From Candidatus Auribacterota bacterium (lineage in GTDB: Bacteria; Auribacterota; JAFGBW01; JAFGJP01), in contig JAFGJP010000091.1 in assembly GCA_016929035.1 (NCBI GenBank), forward strand, positions 1 through 5,924: 5,924 nucleotides of DNA. The letters run 5' to 3'. How positions within the stretch are numbered: position 1 is the stretch's first letter; each line of letters opens with the position of its first letter. The notes below the pieces were generated by a model. It made no database searches. It had not been told where the DNA came from and saw nothing but the letters and a program-made list of their open reading frames with translations. The position numbers and the translations under genes are program-made. Below are positions 1 through 4,849 of the stretch, in pieces.

Positions 1-77
1 GCCAGATAGAATCTCACCTTCTTATGAGGCATTATGACGGATTTATGGGTAAGGGGCGGATAAAGGGCAGAAGATAA
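1..77 (+). CDS. secY: SecY preprotein translocase subunit, C-terminal tail (partial)
   Basis: The frame beginning at base 3 reads 24 residues to a TAA at 75-77, ending in RHYDGFMGKGRIKGRR. An arginine-histidine-tyrosine-x-glycine-phenylalanine stretch followed by a short basic tail is how many bacterial SecY proteins end after the tenth transmembrane helix. This tail lies on the cytosolic face of the SecYEG channel. Position agrees: secY directly precedes adk in the spc operon of many bacteria. Everything upstream, including all membrane segments, lies outside the window, so the call rests on this short tail and on gene order. No frameshift or premature stop is visible in what remains. Confidence 0.88.
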   Translation, partial: QIESHLLMRHYDGFMGKGRIKGRR

Positions 78-104
78 AAAATAAAAGATCAAATATCAAA
101 AATA
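77..104 (+). repeat. A-rich degenerate 7-nt repeat after secY
   Basis: Starting at the last base of the secY stop codon, four consecutive 7-mers (77-83, 84-90, 91-97, 98-104) fit the pattern AAAnATM, for example AAAGATC and AAATATC. The sequence is so A-rich that some periodicity is expected by chance. The period matches that of the clearer arrays at 1829-1856, 1967-2001 and 5893-5924, and this is the main reason to list it. Confidence 0.45.
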
Positions 105-108
105 GAGG

Positions 109-169
109 AAAAACAAAATTAAGAAAAAAACCAGAATTAAAAAACAAGATTAAGAGAAAAAGGTTAAAG
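109..169 (+). repeat. A-rich degenerate repeat of about 15 nt before adk
   Basis: The rest of the secY-adk spacer consists of A-runs punctuated by TTAA-containing blocks at 109-123, 124-140, 141-154 and 155-169. Each begins with four to seven A's, apart from the AG start of the last, and ends near TTAAG or TTAA. Unit lengths vary (14 to 17 nt), so this is a loose repeat at best. The last unit runs into the adk Shine-Dalgarno (AAAGGA, 166-171, 11 nt before the ATG). I see no promoter or terminator hairpin in this spacer. The strong purine bias on the coding strand would leave the mRNA largely unstructured before adk. Confidence 0.35.
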
Positions 170-182
170 GAAAAAGTTTCAA

Positions 183-824
183 ATGAATATCATTCTTGTT
201 GGTCCTCCGGGTGCAGGGAAAGGCACATTAGCTGAAAGGCTCATTGAAAACAAAGGTTTTGCTCATATATCCACAGGTCAGATCCTGAGGGAAGCTTTGG
301 CAAACAAGACAAAGGTCGGGCTTGAAGCCAAAGAGTATATGGACCGCGGAGAGCTGGTGCCTGATGAAGTCGTTACGCGCATCGTGATGGAGAAGCTGAA
401 AGAGAAAGAAATCCAGAAGGCAGGCTTTATTCTGGACGGCTTTCCCAGGACGATCAATCAGGCGGAACTTCTCGACAAAGGGCTCTCCAGCACGTCGGTC
501 AGGCTGGATTATGTGATCTACCTGGAAGCCAGCGAAAAAACGATTATCAGAAGGCTTAGCGGAAGAAGAATCTGTCGCGGGTGCGGAAAAAATTTCAATA
601 TCTACACCATGCAGCCCAAAAAAGAGAGTTTGTGCGATGCGTGCGGCAGTGAGCTTTACCAGAGAGATGATGACAAAGAAGAAACAGTAAAAAACCGCCT
701 GGATGTTTATAAAGAGAGCACAGAGCCTCTTATTGACTACTATCGTAAGAAGGGAATACTTGAAACGTTTGACGGCGACAAGCAGATAGACGATATTTAC
801 AGCGATATAATGCGTGTTCTTTGA
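183..824 (+). CDS. adk: Adenylate kinase, zinc-LID type
   Basis: Adenylate kinase (213 aa) is a cytosolic enzyme that interconverts ATP + AMP and two ADP and so buffers the energy charge. The P-loop GPPGAGKGT is at residues 7-15, the AMP-site STG at 30-32 followed by R36, and the DGFPRT motif at 85-90. Arginines expected around the phosphates are visible at R124, R128, R161 (in RDDD) and R172. The LID is the long form with a four-cysteine zinc site, C131-x2-C134 and C151-x2-C154, as in many Gram-positive and thermophilic enzymes; E. coli has lost these cysteines. Length is normal for the long-LID type. The ATG at 183 follows AAAGGA at 166-171, a moderately strong site with a slightly long spacer. 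Its place between secY and map is the classical spc-operon position. Confidence 0.98.
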   Translation: MNIILVGPPGAGKGTLAERLIENKGFAHISTGQILREALANKTKVGLEAKEYMDRGELVPDEVVTRIVMEKLKEKEIQKAGFILDGFPRTINQAELLDKGLSSTSVRLDYVIYLEASEKTIIRRLSGRRICRGCGKNFNIYTMQPKKESLCDACGSELYQRDDDKEETVKNRLDVYKESTEPLIDYYRKKGILETFDGDKQIDDIYSDIMRVL

Positions 825-835
825 ATCGTTTTAAA

Positions 836-840
836 AAAGG
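836..840 (+). promoter_or_regulatory. Ribosome binding site that decides the map start
   Basis: AAAGG at 836-840 lies 9 nt before ATG 850 but only 3 nt before an in-frame TTG at 844. The spacing favours the ATG, and the ATG start also gives the usual MetAP N-terminus (M-I-K-I). Confidence 0.7.
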
Positions 841-849
841 TATTTGAGA

Positions 850-1611
850 ATGATAAAAATTTATCCAGAGGCTGAAATTAGCCTGATCAGAGAAGCGTGC
901 CAGATCGCTGCCGAGTGTCTTGATGTTCTCGTAAAAAGCGTTCATCCGGGAATGACGACAGAAGATCTTGACATGATCGCCCATGGCTTTTTAAGCGAGC
1001 GAGGGGTCGAGGCGGCTTTTTTGGGCTATAGAGGATATCCCAAGTCGATTTGCGTATCGATAAATGAAGAAGTTGTCCATGGAATTCCTTCACAGAAAAG
1101 GAAGATCCTGAACGGCGACTTGGTCAGCATAGATATCGGGACGAAGTTGAAAGGATATTTCGGTGATGTCGCAACAACGTTGCCTGTGGGGAATATCGGC
1201 AGGGAAAAGATGAGGCTTCTCGAGACAGGAAAGAAAGCTCTTGATGCTGCCGTAGAAAAAGCAGCGGAAAATAATACGCTTTATGATATTTCTTATGCCA
1301 TTCAGAAGATTGCTGAGGAAAGCGGCTATTCTGTTGTTAAGGAGTTTGTCGGACATGGCATTGGCGTGAATCTCCACGAGGAACCGCAAGTGCCGAATTT
1401 CGGTATCCCTGGAACCGGGCCTGTTCTGCAGGAAGGGATGATCTTTGCCATAGAGCCGATGGTCAACATGGGGACTTTTAAAGTCGAAGTGCTTGAAGAT
1501 AACTGGACAGCCGTGACGGCAGACGGAAAGCCGTCTGTTCATTTTGAACACACGATTGCTGTCCGAAAAAATAAAGGAGAAGTTTTAACGTGTCCAAAGA
1601 AAAGCCCTTAA
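850..1611 (+). CDS. map: Methionine aminopeptidase, type I
   Basis: Type I methionine aminopeptidase (253 aa from ATG 850) removes the initiator methionine from nascent proteins when the second residue is small. It has the pita-bread fold with a two-metal centre. All five metal ligands are in place: D95 (in SIDIG), D106 (in GDVATT), H169 (in GHGIG), E202 (in AIEPM) and E233 (in FEHT). The substrate-site histidines are H77 (in VVHGIP) and H176 (in LHEEP). There is no N-terminal zinc finger or SH3-binding extension, so it is the short bacterial form. An in-frame TTG at 844 would add two residues but sits too close to the Shine-Dalgarno. The 3' end overlaps infA by 22 nt in another frame, and the infA ribosome binding site lies inside map, which suggests translational coupling. 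Confidence 0.97.
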   Translation: MIKIYPEAEISLIREACQIAAECLDVLVKSVHPGMTTEDLDMIAHGFLSERGVEAAFLGYRGYPKSICVSINEEVVHGIPSQKRKILNGDLVSIDIGTKLKGYFGDVATTLPVGNIGREKMRLLETGKKALDAAVEKAAENNTLYDISYAIQKIAEESGYSVVKEFVGHGIGVNLHEEPQVPNFGIPGTGPVLQEGMIFAIEPMVNMGTFKVEVLEDNWTAVTADGKPSVHFEHTIAVRKNKGEVLTCPKKSP

Positions 1612-1811
1612 GGCTGGAGGGGACTGTTACGACGCTGCTCCCGAACACGATGTTCCGGGTCAAGCTGGATAACGGTCATGAGATACTGGCACACATCAGC
1701 GGGAAGATGCGAATGCATTTTATCCGTATCCTTCCCGGCAACAGGGTCATTGTCGAGATGTCGCCTTATGATTTGACCAAGGGCAGAATCGTCTATTGCT
1801 CAAAACAGTGA
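1590..1811 (+). CDS. infA: Translation initiation factor IF-1
   Basis: IF-1 (73 aa) is the small OB-fold protein that binds the 30S A site and helps IF-2 and IF-3 select the initiator tRNA. The family signature is almost complete: EGTV at 10-13, LPNTMFRVKLDNGH at 17-30, AHISGKMRMHFIRILPG at 34-50, and VEMSPYDLTKGRI at 55-67. Length is within one residue of the usual 72. The start is GTG (1590-1592), with AAAGGAG at 1573-1579 ten nt upstream and inside the map coding sequence. The 22-nt overlap with map is longer than a typical 4-nt coupling overlap but leaves both proteins complete. The short tail after GRI (VYCSKQ) differs from the common TYRYK end and carries a cysteine, which is unremarkable. 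Confidence 0.97.
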   Translation: MSKEKPLRLEGTVTTLLPNTMFRVKLDNGHEILAHISGKMRMHFIRILPGNRVIVEMSPYDLTKGRIVYCSKQ

Positions 1812-1828
1812 CGAAATCAGAGATTTCG
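1812..1828 (+). other. Perfect hairpin directly after infA stop
   Basis: CGAAATC (1812-1818) and GATTTCG (1822-1828) are exact reverse complements separated by the 3-nt loop AGA. The hairpin starts at the base after the infA stop codon and ends at the base before the heptad array at 1829. It has no T-tract, so an intrinsic terminator is unlikely. It could protect the 3' end of the infA message or form the boundary of a mobile repeat unit. Confidence 0.6.
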
Positions 1829-1856
1829 AGTAGTTGGCAGGTAGTAATTAGTAACA
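1829..1856 (+). repeat. 7-nt repeat array, AGTnnTT orientation (left arm)
   Basis: Four consecutive 7-mers at 1829-1835, 1836-1842, 1843-1849 and 1850-1856 follow an AGTARTT-like consensus; the second unit is the most divergent. Further copies of the same words lie nearby: CAGTAATTA at 1883-1891 and AGTAGTTG at 1907-1914. The array is in opposite orientation to the one at 1967-2001. Confidence 0.6.
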
Positions 1857-1917
1857 AGAAAAATCATAGTAGAGGGGAAAAGCAGTAATTATGGGAAAAG
1901 GAAAAGAGTAGTTGATC

Positions 1918-1946
1918 ATTAGAGAAATAAATAGTGGTTCTCTAAT
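1918..1946 (+). other. Central 9-bp hairpin of the infA-rpmJ spacer
   Basis: ATTAGAGAA at 1918-1926 is the exact reverse complement of TTCTCTAAT at 1938-1946, leaving an 11-nt loop. The stem is AT-rich and is followed by ATATTTGCC rather than a T-run, so termination is unlikely. It lies at the apex of the two nested helices described for the whole spacer. Confidence 0.6.
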
Positions 1947-1966
1947 ATTTGCCGAAGGCTCGTTTC

Positions 1967-2001
1967 ACTAACGACCAACTACTAACGACTAATTACTGTA
2001 A
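1967..2001 (+). repeat. 7-nt repeat array, ACTAACG orientation (right arm)
   Basis: Five consecutive 7-mers at 1967-1973, 1974-1980, 1981-1987, 1988-1994 and 1995-2001 begin with ACT or ACC, and the first four fit ACYAAYK. The units at 1967 and 1981 are identical (ACTAACG). The consensus is the reverse complement of the left-arm array at 1829-1856. The last unit merges into the rpmJ hairpin. This is the clearest 7-nt periodicity in the window. Confidence 0.7.
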
Positions 2002-2018
2002 ATTTCGGAGAAATTTAC
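1998..2018 (+). promoter_or_regulatory. Hairpin presenting the rpmJ Shine-Dalgarno in its loop
   Basis: GTAAATTTC (1998-2006) and GAAATTTAC (2010-2018) are perfect reverse complements around the 3-nt loop GGA. The rpmJ Shine-Dalgarno GGAG (2007-2010) is therefore the loop plus the closing base, and the ATG begins at 2020, 9 nt after GGAG. Such a stem could hide or display the site depending on its stability. With seven A-T pairs out of nine it is probably marginal in strength. That it regulates translation is inference. Confidence 0.6.
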
Positions 2019-2019
2019 C

Positions 2020-2133
2020 ATGAAAGTCAAACCATCTGTCAGAAGAATGTGTGAGAATTGCAAGTTGATACGCCGAAAGGGTGTTCTTCGCGTGATTTGT
2101 AAAAATCCGCGACATAAGCAAAGACAAGGTTAA
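2020..2133 (+). CDS. rpmJ: 50S ribosomal protein L36, zinc-ribbon form
   Basis: Ribosomal protein L36 is the smallest large-subunit protein and binds 23S rRNA domain VI near the GTPase-associated region. The 37-codon frame starts MKVKPSVRRMCENCK and ends with the typical basic NPRHKQRQG tail, a normal length. The zinc ligands of the C+ form are all present: C11, C14, C27 and H32. The start ATG follows GGAG at 2007-2010. The gene is preceded by an unusually long 208-nt gap and followed by only 15 nt before rpsM. The infA-rpmJ-rpsM order is standard. Confidence 0.97.
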   Translation: MKVKPSVRRMCENCKLIRRKGVLRVICKNPRHKQRQG

Positions 2134-2134
2134 A

Positions 2135-2141
2135 AAGGAGG
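2135..2141 (+). promoter_or_regulatory. Strong ribosome binding site that fixes the rpsM TTG start
   Basis: AAGGAGG at 2135-2141 is a near-consensus Shine-Dalgarno starting just after the rpmJ stop codon. It lies 7 nt before TTG 2149, and that start gives the canonical S13 N-terminus MPRIVGVD. No ATG or GTG is available between the site and the conserved protein start. Confidence 0.85.
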
Positions 2142-2148
2142 AACAAAA

Positions 2149-2514
2149 TTGCCTAGAATAGTTGGAGTCGATGTGCCGAAAGACAAGCGTATACTGATAG
2201 CCTTGACTTATATTTACGGAATAAGCCGTGCGAAGTCGGCGAAGATCCTCAAAGAAGCCGGCATCGATGTCAGCGTCCGTGCAAATGACCTGACAGACAA
2301 AGAGGTCAGCAAGATCAACTCCGTTATCTCGGACGGATACAAGGTCGAGGGAGATTTAAGAAGGGAGATAAGTCAGAATCTGAAGAGACTTATCAGCATT
2401 GGATGTTACAGGGGACAAAGACACAGGCGTGGCCTCCCGTGTCGCGGCCAGAGAACGCACTCAAACGCGCGGACAAGAAAAGGTCCGAGAAGAGTGCTCG
2501 CAAAGAAAAAATAG
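2149..2514 (+). CDS. rpsM: 30S ribosomal protein S13
   Basis: S13 (121 aa) sits in the head of the 30S subunit, binds 16S rRNA helices, and contacts the P-site tRNA and the 50S central protuberance. The N-terminus RIVGVDVPKDKRILIALTYIYGI is typical of the helix-two-turns-helix region. The RNA-binding signature GCYRGQRHRRGLPCRGQRT lies at 85-103, followed by the basic NARTRKGPRR tail that reaches towards the tRNAs. A cysteine replaces the usual valine in GLPVRGQRT, a mild substitution. Length is normal. It starts at TTG under a strong Shine-Dalgarno, which is uncommon for such a highly expressed gene. The stop TAG is followed at once by an in-frame ATG, and that frame runs 26 more codons into the rpsK leader. 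Confidence 0.98.
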   Translation: MPRIVGVDVPKDKRILIALTYIYGISRAKSAKILKEAGIDVSVRANDLTDKEVSKINSVISDGYKVEGDLRREISQNLKRLISIGCYRGQRHRRGLPCRGQRTHSNARTRKGPRRVLAKKK

Positions 2515-2601
2515 ATGATGGATAAAAGAAGAATTTCGCAGAGCAGTTTTGCCGGAAGCGGAATTCAGCATAACGTTGAATTTACAGGAGGATAATTAAA
2601 A
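2515..2601 (+). promoter_or_regulatory. rpsM-rpsK spacer with rpsK ribosome binding site
   Basis: This 87-nt gap carries the rpsK Shine-Dalgarno AGGAGG at 2586-2591, 10 nt before the GTG start. It also contains a 26-codon open frame (2515-2595) in the same frame as rpsM, directly after its TAG. The predicted peptide, mildly basic at its start (MMDKRRIS), resembles nothing I know and has no Shine-Dalgarno of its own beyond what lies in the rpsM tail. I regard it as untranslated leader. No clear hairpin is visible. Confidence 0.5.
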
Positions 2602-3003
2602 GTGGCAAAAGAAGTTATAAAACGAAAGAAAAAGTCAAAGAAAAAGATCGTCAGGGACATATCAAATGGCATCGCCCATATCAAAGCGACGTTTAACAAC
2701 ACGATTGTCAGCATCTGCGACAAGCAGGGCAACGTGATATCATGGGCCAGCGCAGGAAAAGTCGGTTTCAAGGGAGCAAGAAAAAGTACGGCTTATGCTG
2801 CGCAGGTTGTTGCCAAAGAGTGCGGGAAGGTTGCGATGACCATGGGGGTAAAGGAAATTGACGTCCATGTCAAAGGGCCCGGGAGCGGACGGGAATCGGC
2901 GATACGCGCATTGCAGTCTGTCGGTCTGCAGATCAATGTTATCCGAGACGTGACGCCCATTCCGCATAATGGCTGCAGGGCGCCGAAAAAACGCAGAGTA
3001 TAA
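2602..3003 (+). CDS. rpsK: 30S ribosomal protein S11
   Basis: S11 (133 aa) is a platform protein of the 30S subunit that lies next to S7 and S18 and contacts 16S rRNA near the E site. After a lysine-rich N-terminus (residues 4-18) come the family blocks ATFNNTIVSI at 29-38, SWASAGKVGFKGARKSTAYAAQ at 47-68, GPGSGRESAIRAL at 92-104, and the closing DVTPIPHNGCRAPKKRRV at 116-133. The Asn-Gly pair at 123-124 (PHNG) is the position known to form isoaspartate in E. coli S11. The start is GTG with AGGAGG ten nt upstream. Length is typical. A long 178-nt gap separates it from rpsD. Confidence 0.98.
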   Translation: MAKEVIKRKKKSKKKIVRDISNGIAHIKATFNNTIVSICDKQGNVISWASAGKVGFKGARKSTAYAAQVVAKECGKVAMTMGVKEIDVHVKGPGSGRESAIRALQSVGLQINVIRDVTPIPHNGCRAPKKRRV

Positions 3004-3181
3004 CCATAGACCACACAGGGTTTACGGCCATGAGCTTTGTAATCCTGAACTCCATGTGGTTTAGGACGTGGTTCATGGAAGTGAGAAATTGAGGTTAAAT
3101 ATTTGAGAGAAACACGATTGCTTACAGCGCGAAGATTTGAAAAAAGGAAAAAACACATAACGCAATATTGAGGAGTAAAAG
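3004..3181 (+). other. rpsK-rpsD spacer, probable structured leader
   Basis: I find no gene in this 178-nt gap. Its first half can form a two-tier stem-loop at 3028-3078 (listed separately). An outer pairing between 3004-3015 and 3067-3078 is a weaker alternative. The second half (3079-3169) is A-rich with no evident structure apart from the palindrome CAATATTG at 3163-3170. The rpsD Shine-Dalgarno GAGGAG lies at 3170-3175, 6 nt before ATG 3182. I looked for -35/-10 pairs and found none that is convincing. Gaps in alpha operons at this position are usually much shorter. Confidence 0.5.
3028..3078 (+). promoter_or_regulatory. Two-tier RNA stem-loop upstream of rpsD
   Basis: The outer stem pairs CCATGAGC (3028-3035) with GTTCATGG (3071-3078), 8 bp with one G-U. 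The inner stem pairs TCCTGAAC (3043-3050) with GTTTAGGA (3059-3066), 8 bp with one G-U, closing the 8-nt loop TCCATGTG. The internal loop has 7 nt on the left and 4 nt on the right. The following sequence has no T-tract, so a terminator is unlikely. S4 is the known autoregulator of alpha-operon translation in E. coli and of rpsD in Bacillus, so an S4-responsive element is one possibility. A genome-wide repeat that folds is another. I cannot match it to a known motif. Confidence 0.45.
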
Positions 3182-3808
3182 ATGGCGAGAAACATAGAAG
3201 CACAGTGCAGAGAGTGCCGGGCGGAGAATCAGAAGCTTTTTCTCAAGGGGAAAAAGTGTTACACGGCCAAGTGTATTCTTGAAAGACGCAAGTTCGGTCC
3301 CGGACAGCATGGAAAAGTGAGGAAAAAGTTTTCAGAATACAAGATGCAGCTCAGAGAAAAGCAGAAGCTGCGCAAATTTTATGGTATACTTGAAAGGCAG
3401 TTCCGCAACTACTTTGAAAAAGCTTCAAGGCAGAAGGGGATTACTGGAGACAACCTTATTGCTCTTCTGGAAACACGCCTGGATAATGTTATTTTTAAAT
3501 CCGGTTTTTCGCCTTCACGCCCTTCGGCAAGGCAATTTGTCAATCACGGTCATATCAAAGTGAATGACCGAAAAGTCGATATTTCCTCTTACCAGGTTAA
3601 AAAGGGAGATATCATCACGATCAAAGATAATGAAAAGTCAAAGGTTCTTGCAAAGGAAAATCTGGAATATACGGCGTCTCGCGAGGTGCCGTCCTGGATT
3701 TCCGTGGATTCAGAGAATTTGAAAATCCATGTTGTTAGAGACCTTGAGAGAGAGGACCTGCAGATTCCTTTCAATGTTCAACCTATCGTTGAGCTTTATT
3801 CCAAGTAA
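3182..3808 (+). CDS. rpsD: 30S ribosomal protein S4, zinc-binding form
   Basis: S4 (208 aa) is a primary 16S rRNA binder that nucleates assembly of the 30S body and forms part of the mRNA entry channel. The N-terminal domain carries a full zinc site, C9-x2-C12 and C26-x4-C31 (C+ form), followed by KFGPGQHGK at 37-45. The S4 RNA-binding domain runs from about 97 to 160, with RLDNVIFKSGFSPSRPSARQFVNHGHIKVN at 99-128 and KKGDII at 140-145. The end LQIPFNVQPIVELYSK is typical. Length is normal. GAGGAG six nt before the ATG fixes the start. S4 is a translational repressor of its own operon in several bacteria; here it follows a long, potentially folded leader. Confidence 0.98.
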   Translation: MARNIEAQCRECRAENQKLFLKGKKCYTAKCILERRKFGPGQHGKVRKKFSEYKMQLREKQKLRKFYGILERQFRNYFEKASRQKGITGDNLIALLETRLDNVIFKSGFSPSRPSARQFVNHGHIKVNDRKVDISSYQVKKGDIITIKDNEKSKVLAKENLEYTASREVPSWISVDSENLKIHVVRDLEREDLQIPFNVQPIVELYSK

Positions 3809-3838
3809 ATAAAAAATTATATCAGGAGGATAAATTCC

Positions 3839-4849
3839 ATGAGTATCGTGCTTGGGAAATTTGAAATGCCGGACAAGCTCATCAGAGATGAGAAAACAGC
3901 AACCGCGACGTTTGCTCGATTTACCGCTGAGCCTTTTGAGCGCGGATTTGGCTACACTATCGGGAATTCCATGAGGCGCATTCTTTTAAGTTCCATAGAA
4001 GGAGCGGCTGTCACATCTGTCCGCATTGACGGCGTGCCTCATGAGTTTGCTTCCATTCCTGGCATGGAAGAAGATGTTGTCGAGCTGATTATGAATATCA
4101 AGAAGCTTTTGATCAAGATGCATACCAGAGATACAAAAAAGCTGGAGATACGAGTGGAAAAGAAAGGCGAGATCAAAGCGTCTGACATCACTCCTGACGC
4201 AGCTTGCGAGATTCTCAATCCTGATCTTCACTTCTGTACCCTGAATTCAGAAACGAAAATGAATATCGAGATGGAGGTCAACGTCGGCCGGGGGTATCGC
4301 AGCGCTGAAGAAAACAAGAAAGAAGGCAAGCCGATCGGGACCATCCCGATTTCTTCAGATTTTTCTCCTGTAAAAAAAGTCAAATACTTTGTAGAAAACA
4401 CCCGCGTCGGCCAGATTACGGATTACGACAAGCTCATTCTTGAAATATCAACGGATGCCCGCATTGATCCTACAGATGCCCTGAAGCAGTCGGCAACAAT
4501 TTTGAAAAAGCATTTAAATGTTTTTGTGGATTACGAAGAAGATTACATTCAGTTCGAAGAGAAAAAAGAGGAAGACAGGATCGAAGAGCAGGAAATTGAA
4601 AAAATCATGAATCTACCCATCAGCGAGATCGAACTTTCTGTCCGGTCGGCTAATTGTATTGCCGGAGCCAATATCTCGAGCATCGGAGAGCTGGCAGAAA
4701 AATCAGAAGCCGAGATGCTTAAATACCGTAACTTTGGCAAAAAGTCTCTCAACGAGATCAAAGAAGTCCTTGGAGAACTTGGTTTGACGCTTGGAATGAG
4801 CCAGCAGGAGATACGGGAGGCTCTGAAAACAAGAAGGAAGAAGAAATAG
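3839..4849 (+). CDS. rpoA: DNA-directed RNA polymerase subunit alpha
   Basis: The alpha subunit (336 aa) dimerises to start assembly of RNA polymerase, and its C-terminal domain contacts UP elements and activators. The NTD spans about 1-235 and includes EPFERGFGYTIGNSMRRILLSS (31-52), with the assembly arginine next to the dimer interface (R46/R47). Further NTD marks are PGMEEDVVEL (74-83) and GQITDYDKLILEISTD (191-206). An acidic linker (about 239-256, rich in Glu) leads to the CTD. There, VRSANC (268-273) holds the UP-element-binding arginine R269 and N272, and GKKSLNEIKEVLGELGLTLGM (300-320) is the helix-hairpin-helix part. Length is normal. AGGAGG at 3824-3829, nine nt before the ATG, is a strong site. 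The gap after rpsD is only 30 nt, so it is likely co-translated with rpsD. Confidence 0.98.
   Translation: MSIVLGKFEMPDKLIRDEKTATATFARFTAEPFERGFGYTIGNSMRRILLSSIEGAAVTSVRIDGVPHEFASIPGMEEDVVELIMNIKKLLIKMHTRDTKKLEIRVEKKGEIKASDITPDAACEILNPDLHFCTLNSETKMNIEMEVNVGRGYRSAEENKKEGKPIGTIPISSDFSPVKKVKYFVENTRVGQITDYDKLILEISTDARIDPTDALKQSATILKKHLNVFVDYEEDYIQFEEKKEEDRIEEQEIEKIMNLPISEIELSVRSANCIAGANISSIGELAEKSEAEMLKYRNFGKKSLNEIKEVLGELGLTLGMSQQEIREALKTRRKKK

Larger units (their letters stand above)
1812..2019 (+). other. infA-rpmJ spacer: inverted heptad arrays and nested helices
   Basis: This 208-nt gap holds no gene; its longest ATG-initiated reading attempt that I noticed is six codons at 1891. Instead it has a mirrored layout: hairpin 1812-1828, heptads 1829-1856, central hairpin 1918-1946, reverse-oriented heptads 1967-2001, hairpin 1998-2018. 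Exact pairings that nest in one fold are CAGTAATTA 1883-1891 with 1990-1998, AGTAGTTG 1907-1914 with 1976-1983, and ATTAGAGAA 1918-1926 with 1938-1946. AGTAGTTGG 1829-1837 can alternatively pair with 1975-1983. No sigma70-like promoter is convincing. It could be a short non-coding repeat element (MITE- or REP-like) lodged in the operon, or a cis-acting RNA for rpmJ. The sequence alone does not decide. Confidence 0.55.

Noticed and set aside
844..849. TTG start for map two codons upstream of the chosen ATG
   Set aside because: Only 3 nt separate it from the Shine-Dalgarno, and the ATG gives the usual N-terminus.
1090..1551. 153-codon open frame on the minus strand
   Set aside because: It lies entirely antisense to map, whose motifs and ligands are complete. 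The minus-strand peptide shows no family motif.
1812..1828. Intrinsic terminator after infA
   Set aside because: The hairpin is real but only 7 bp, and no T-tract follows. The operon clearly continues into rpmJ.
1829..2001. CRISPR array
   Set aside because: Units are 7 nt, contiguous and degenerate, with no spacers and no cas genes nearby.
2793..3203. 136-codon minus-strand frame covering the rpsK-rpsD gap
   Set aside because: It starts over rpsD, crosses the gap and runs into rpsK antisense. No motif is visible and the gap is better explained as folded leader.
3381..3563. 60-codon + strand frame inside rpsD
   Set aside because: It is an out-of-frame shadow of a well-conserved S4 sequence and has no recognisable product.
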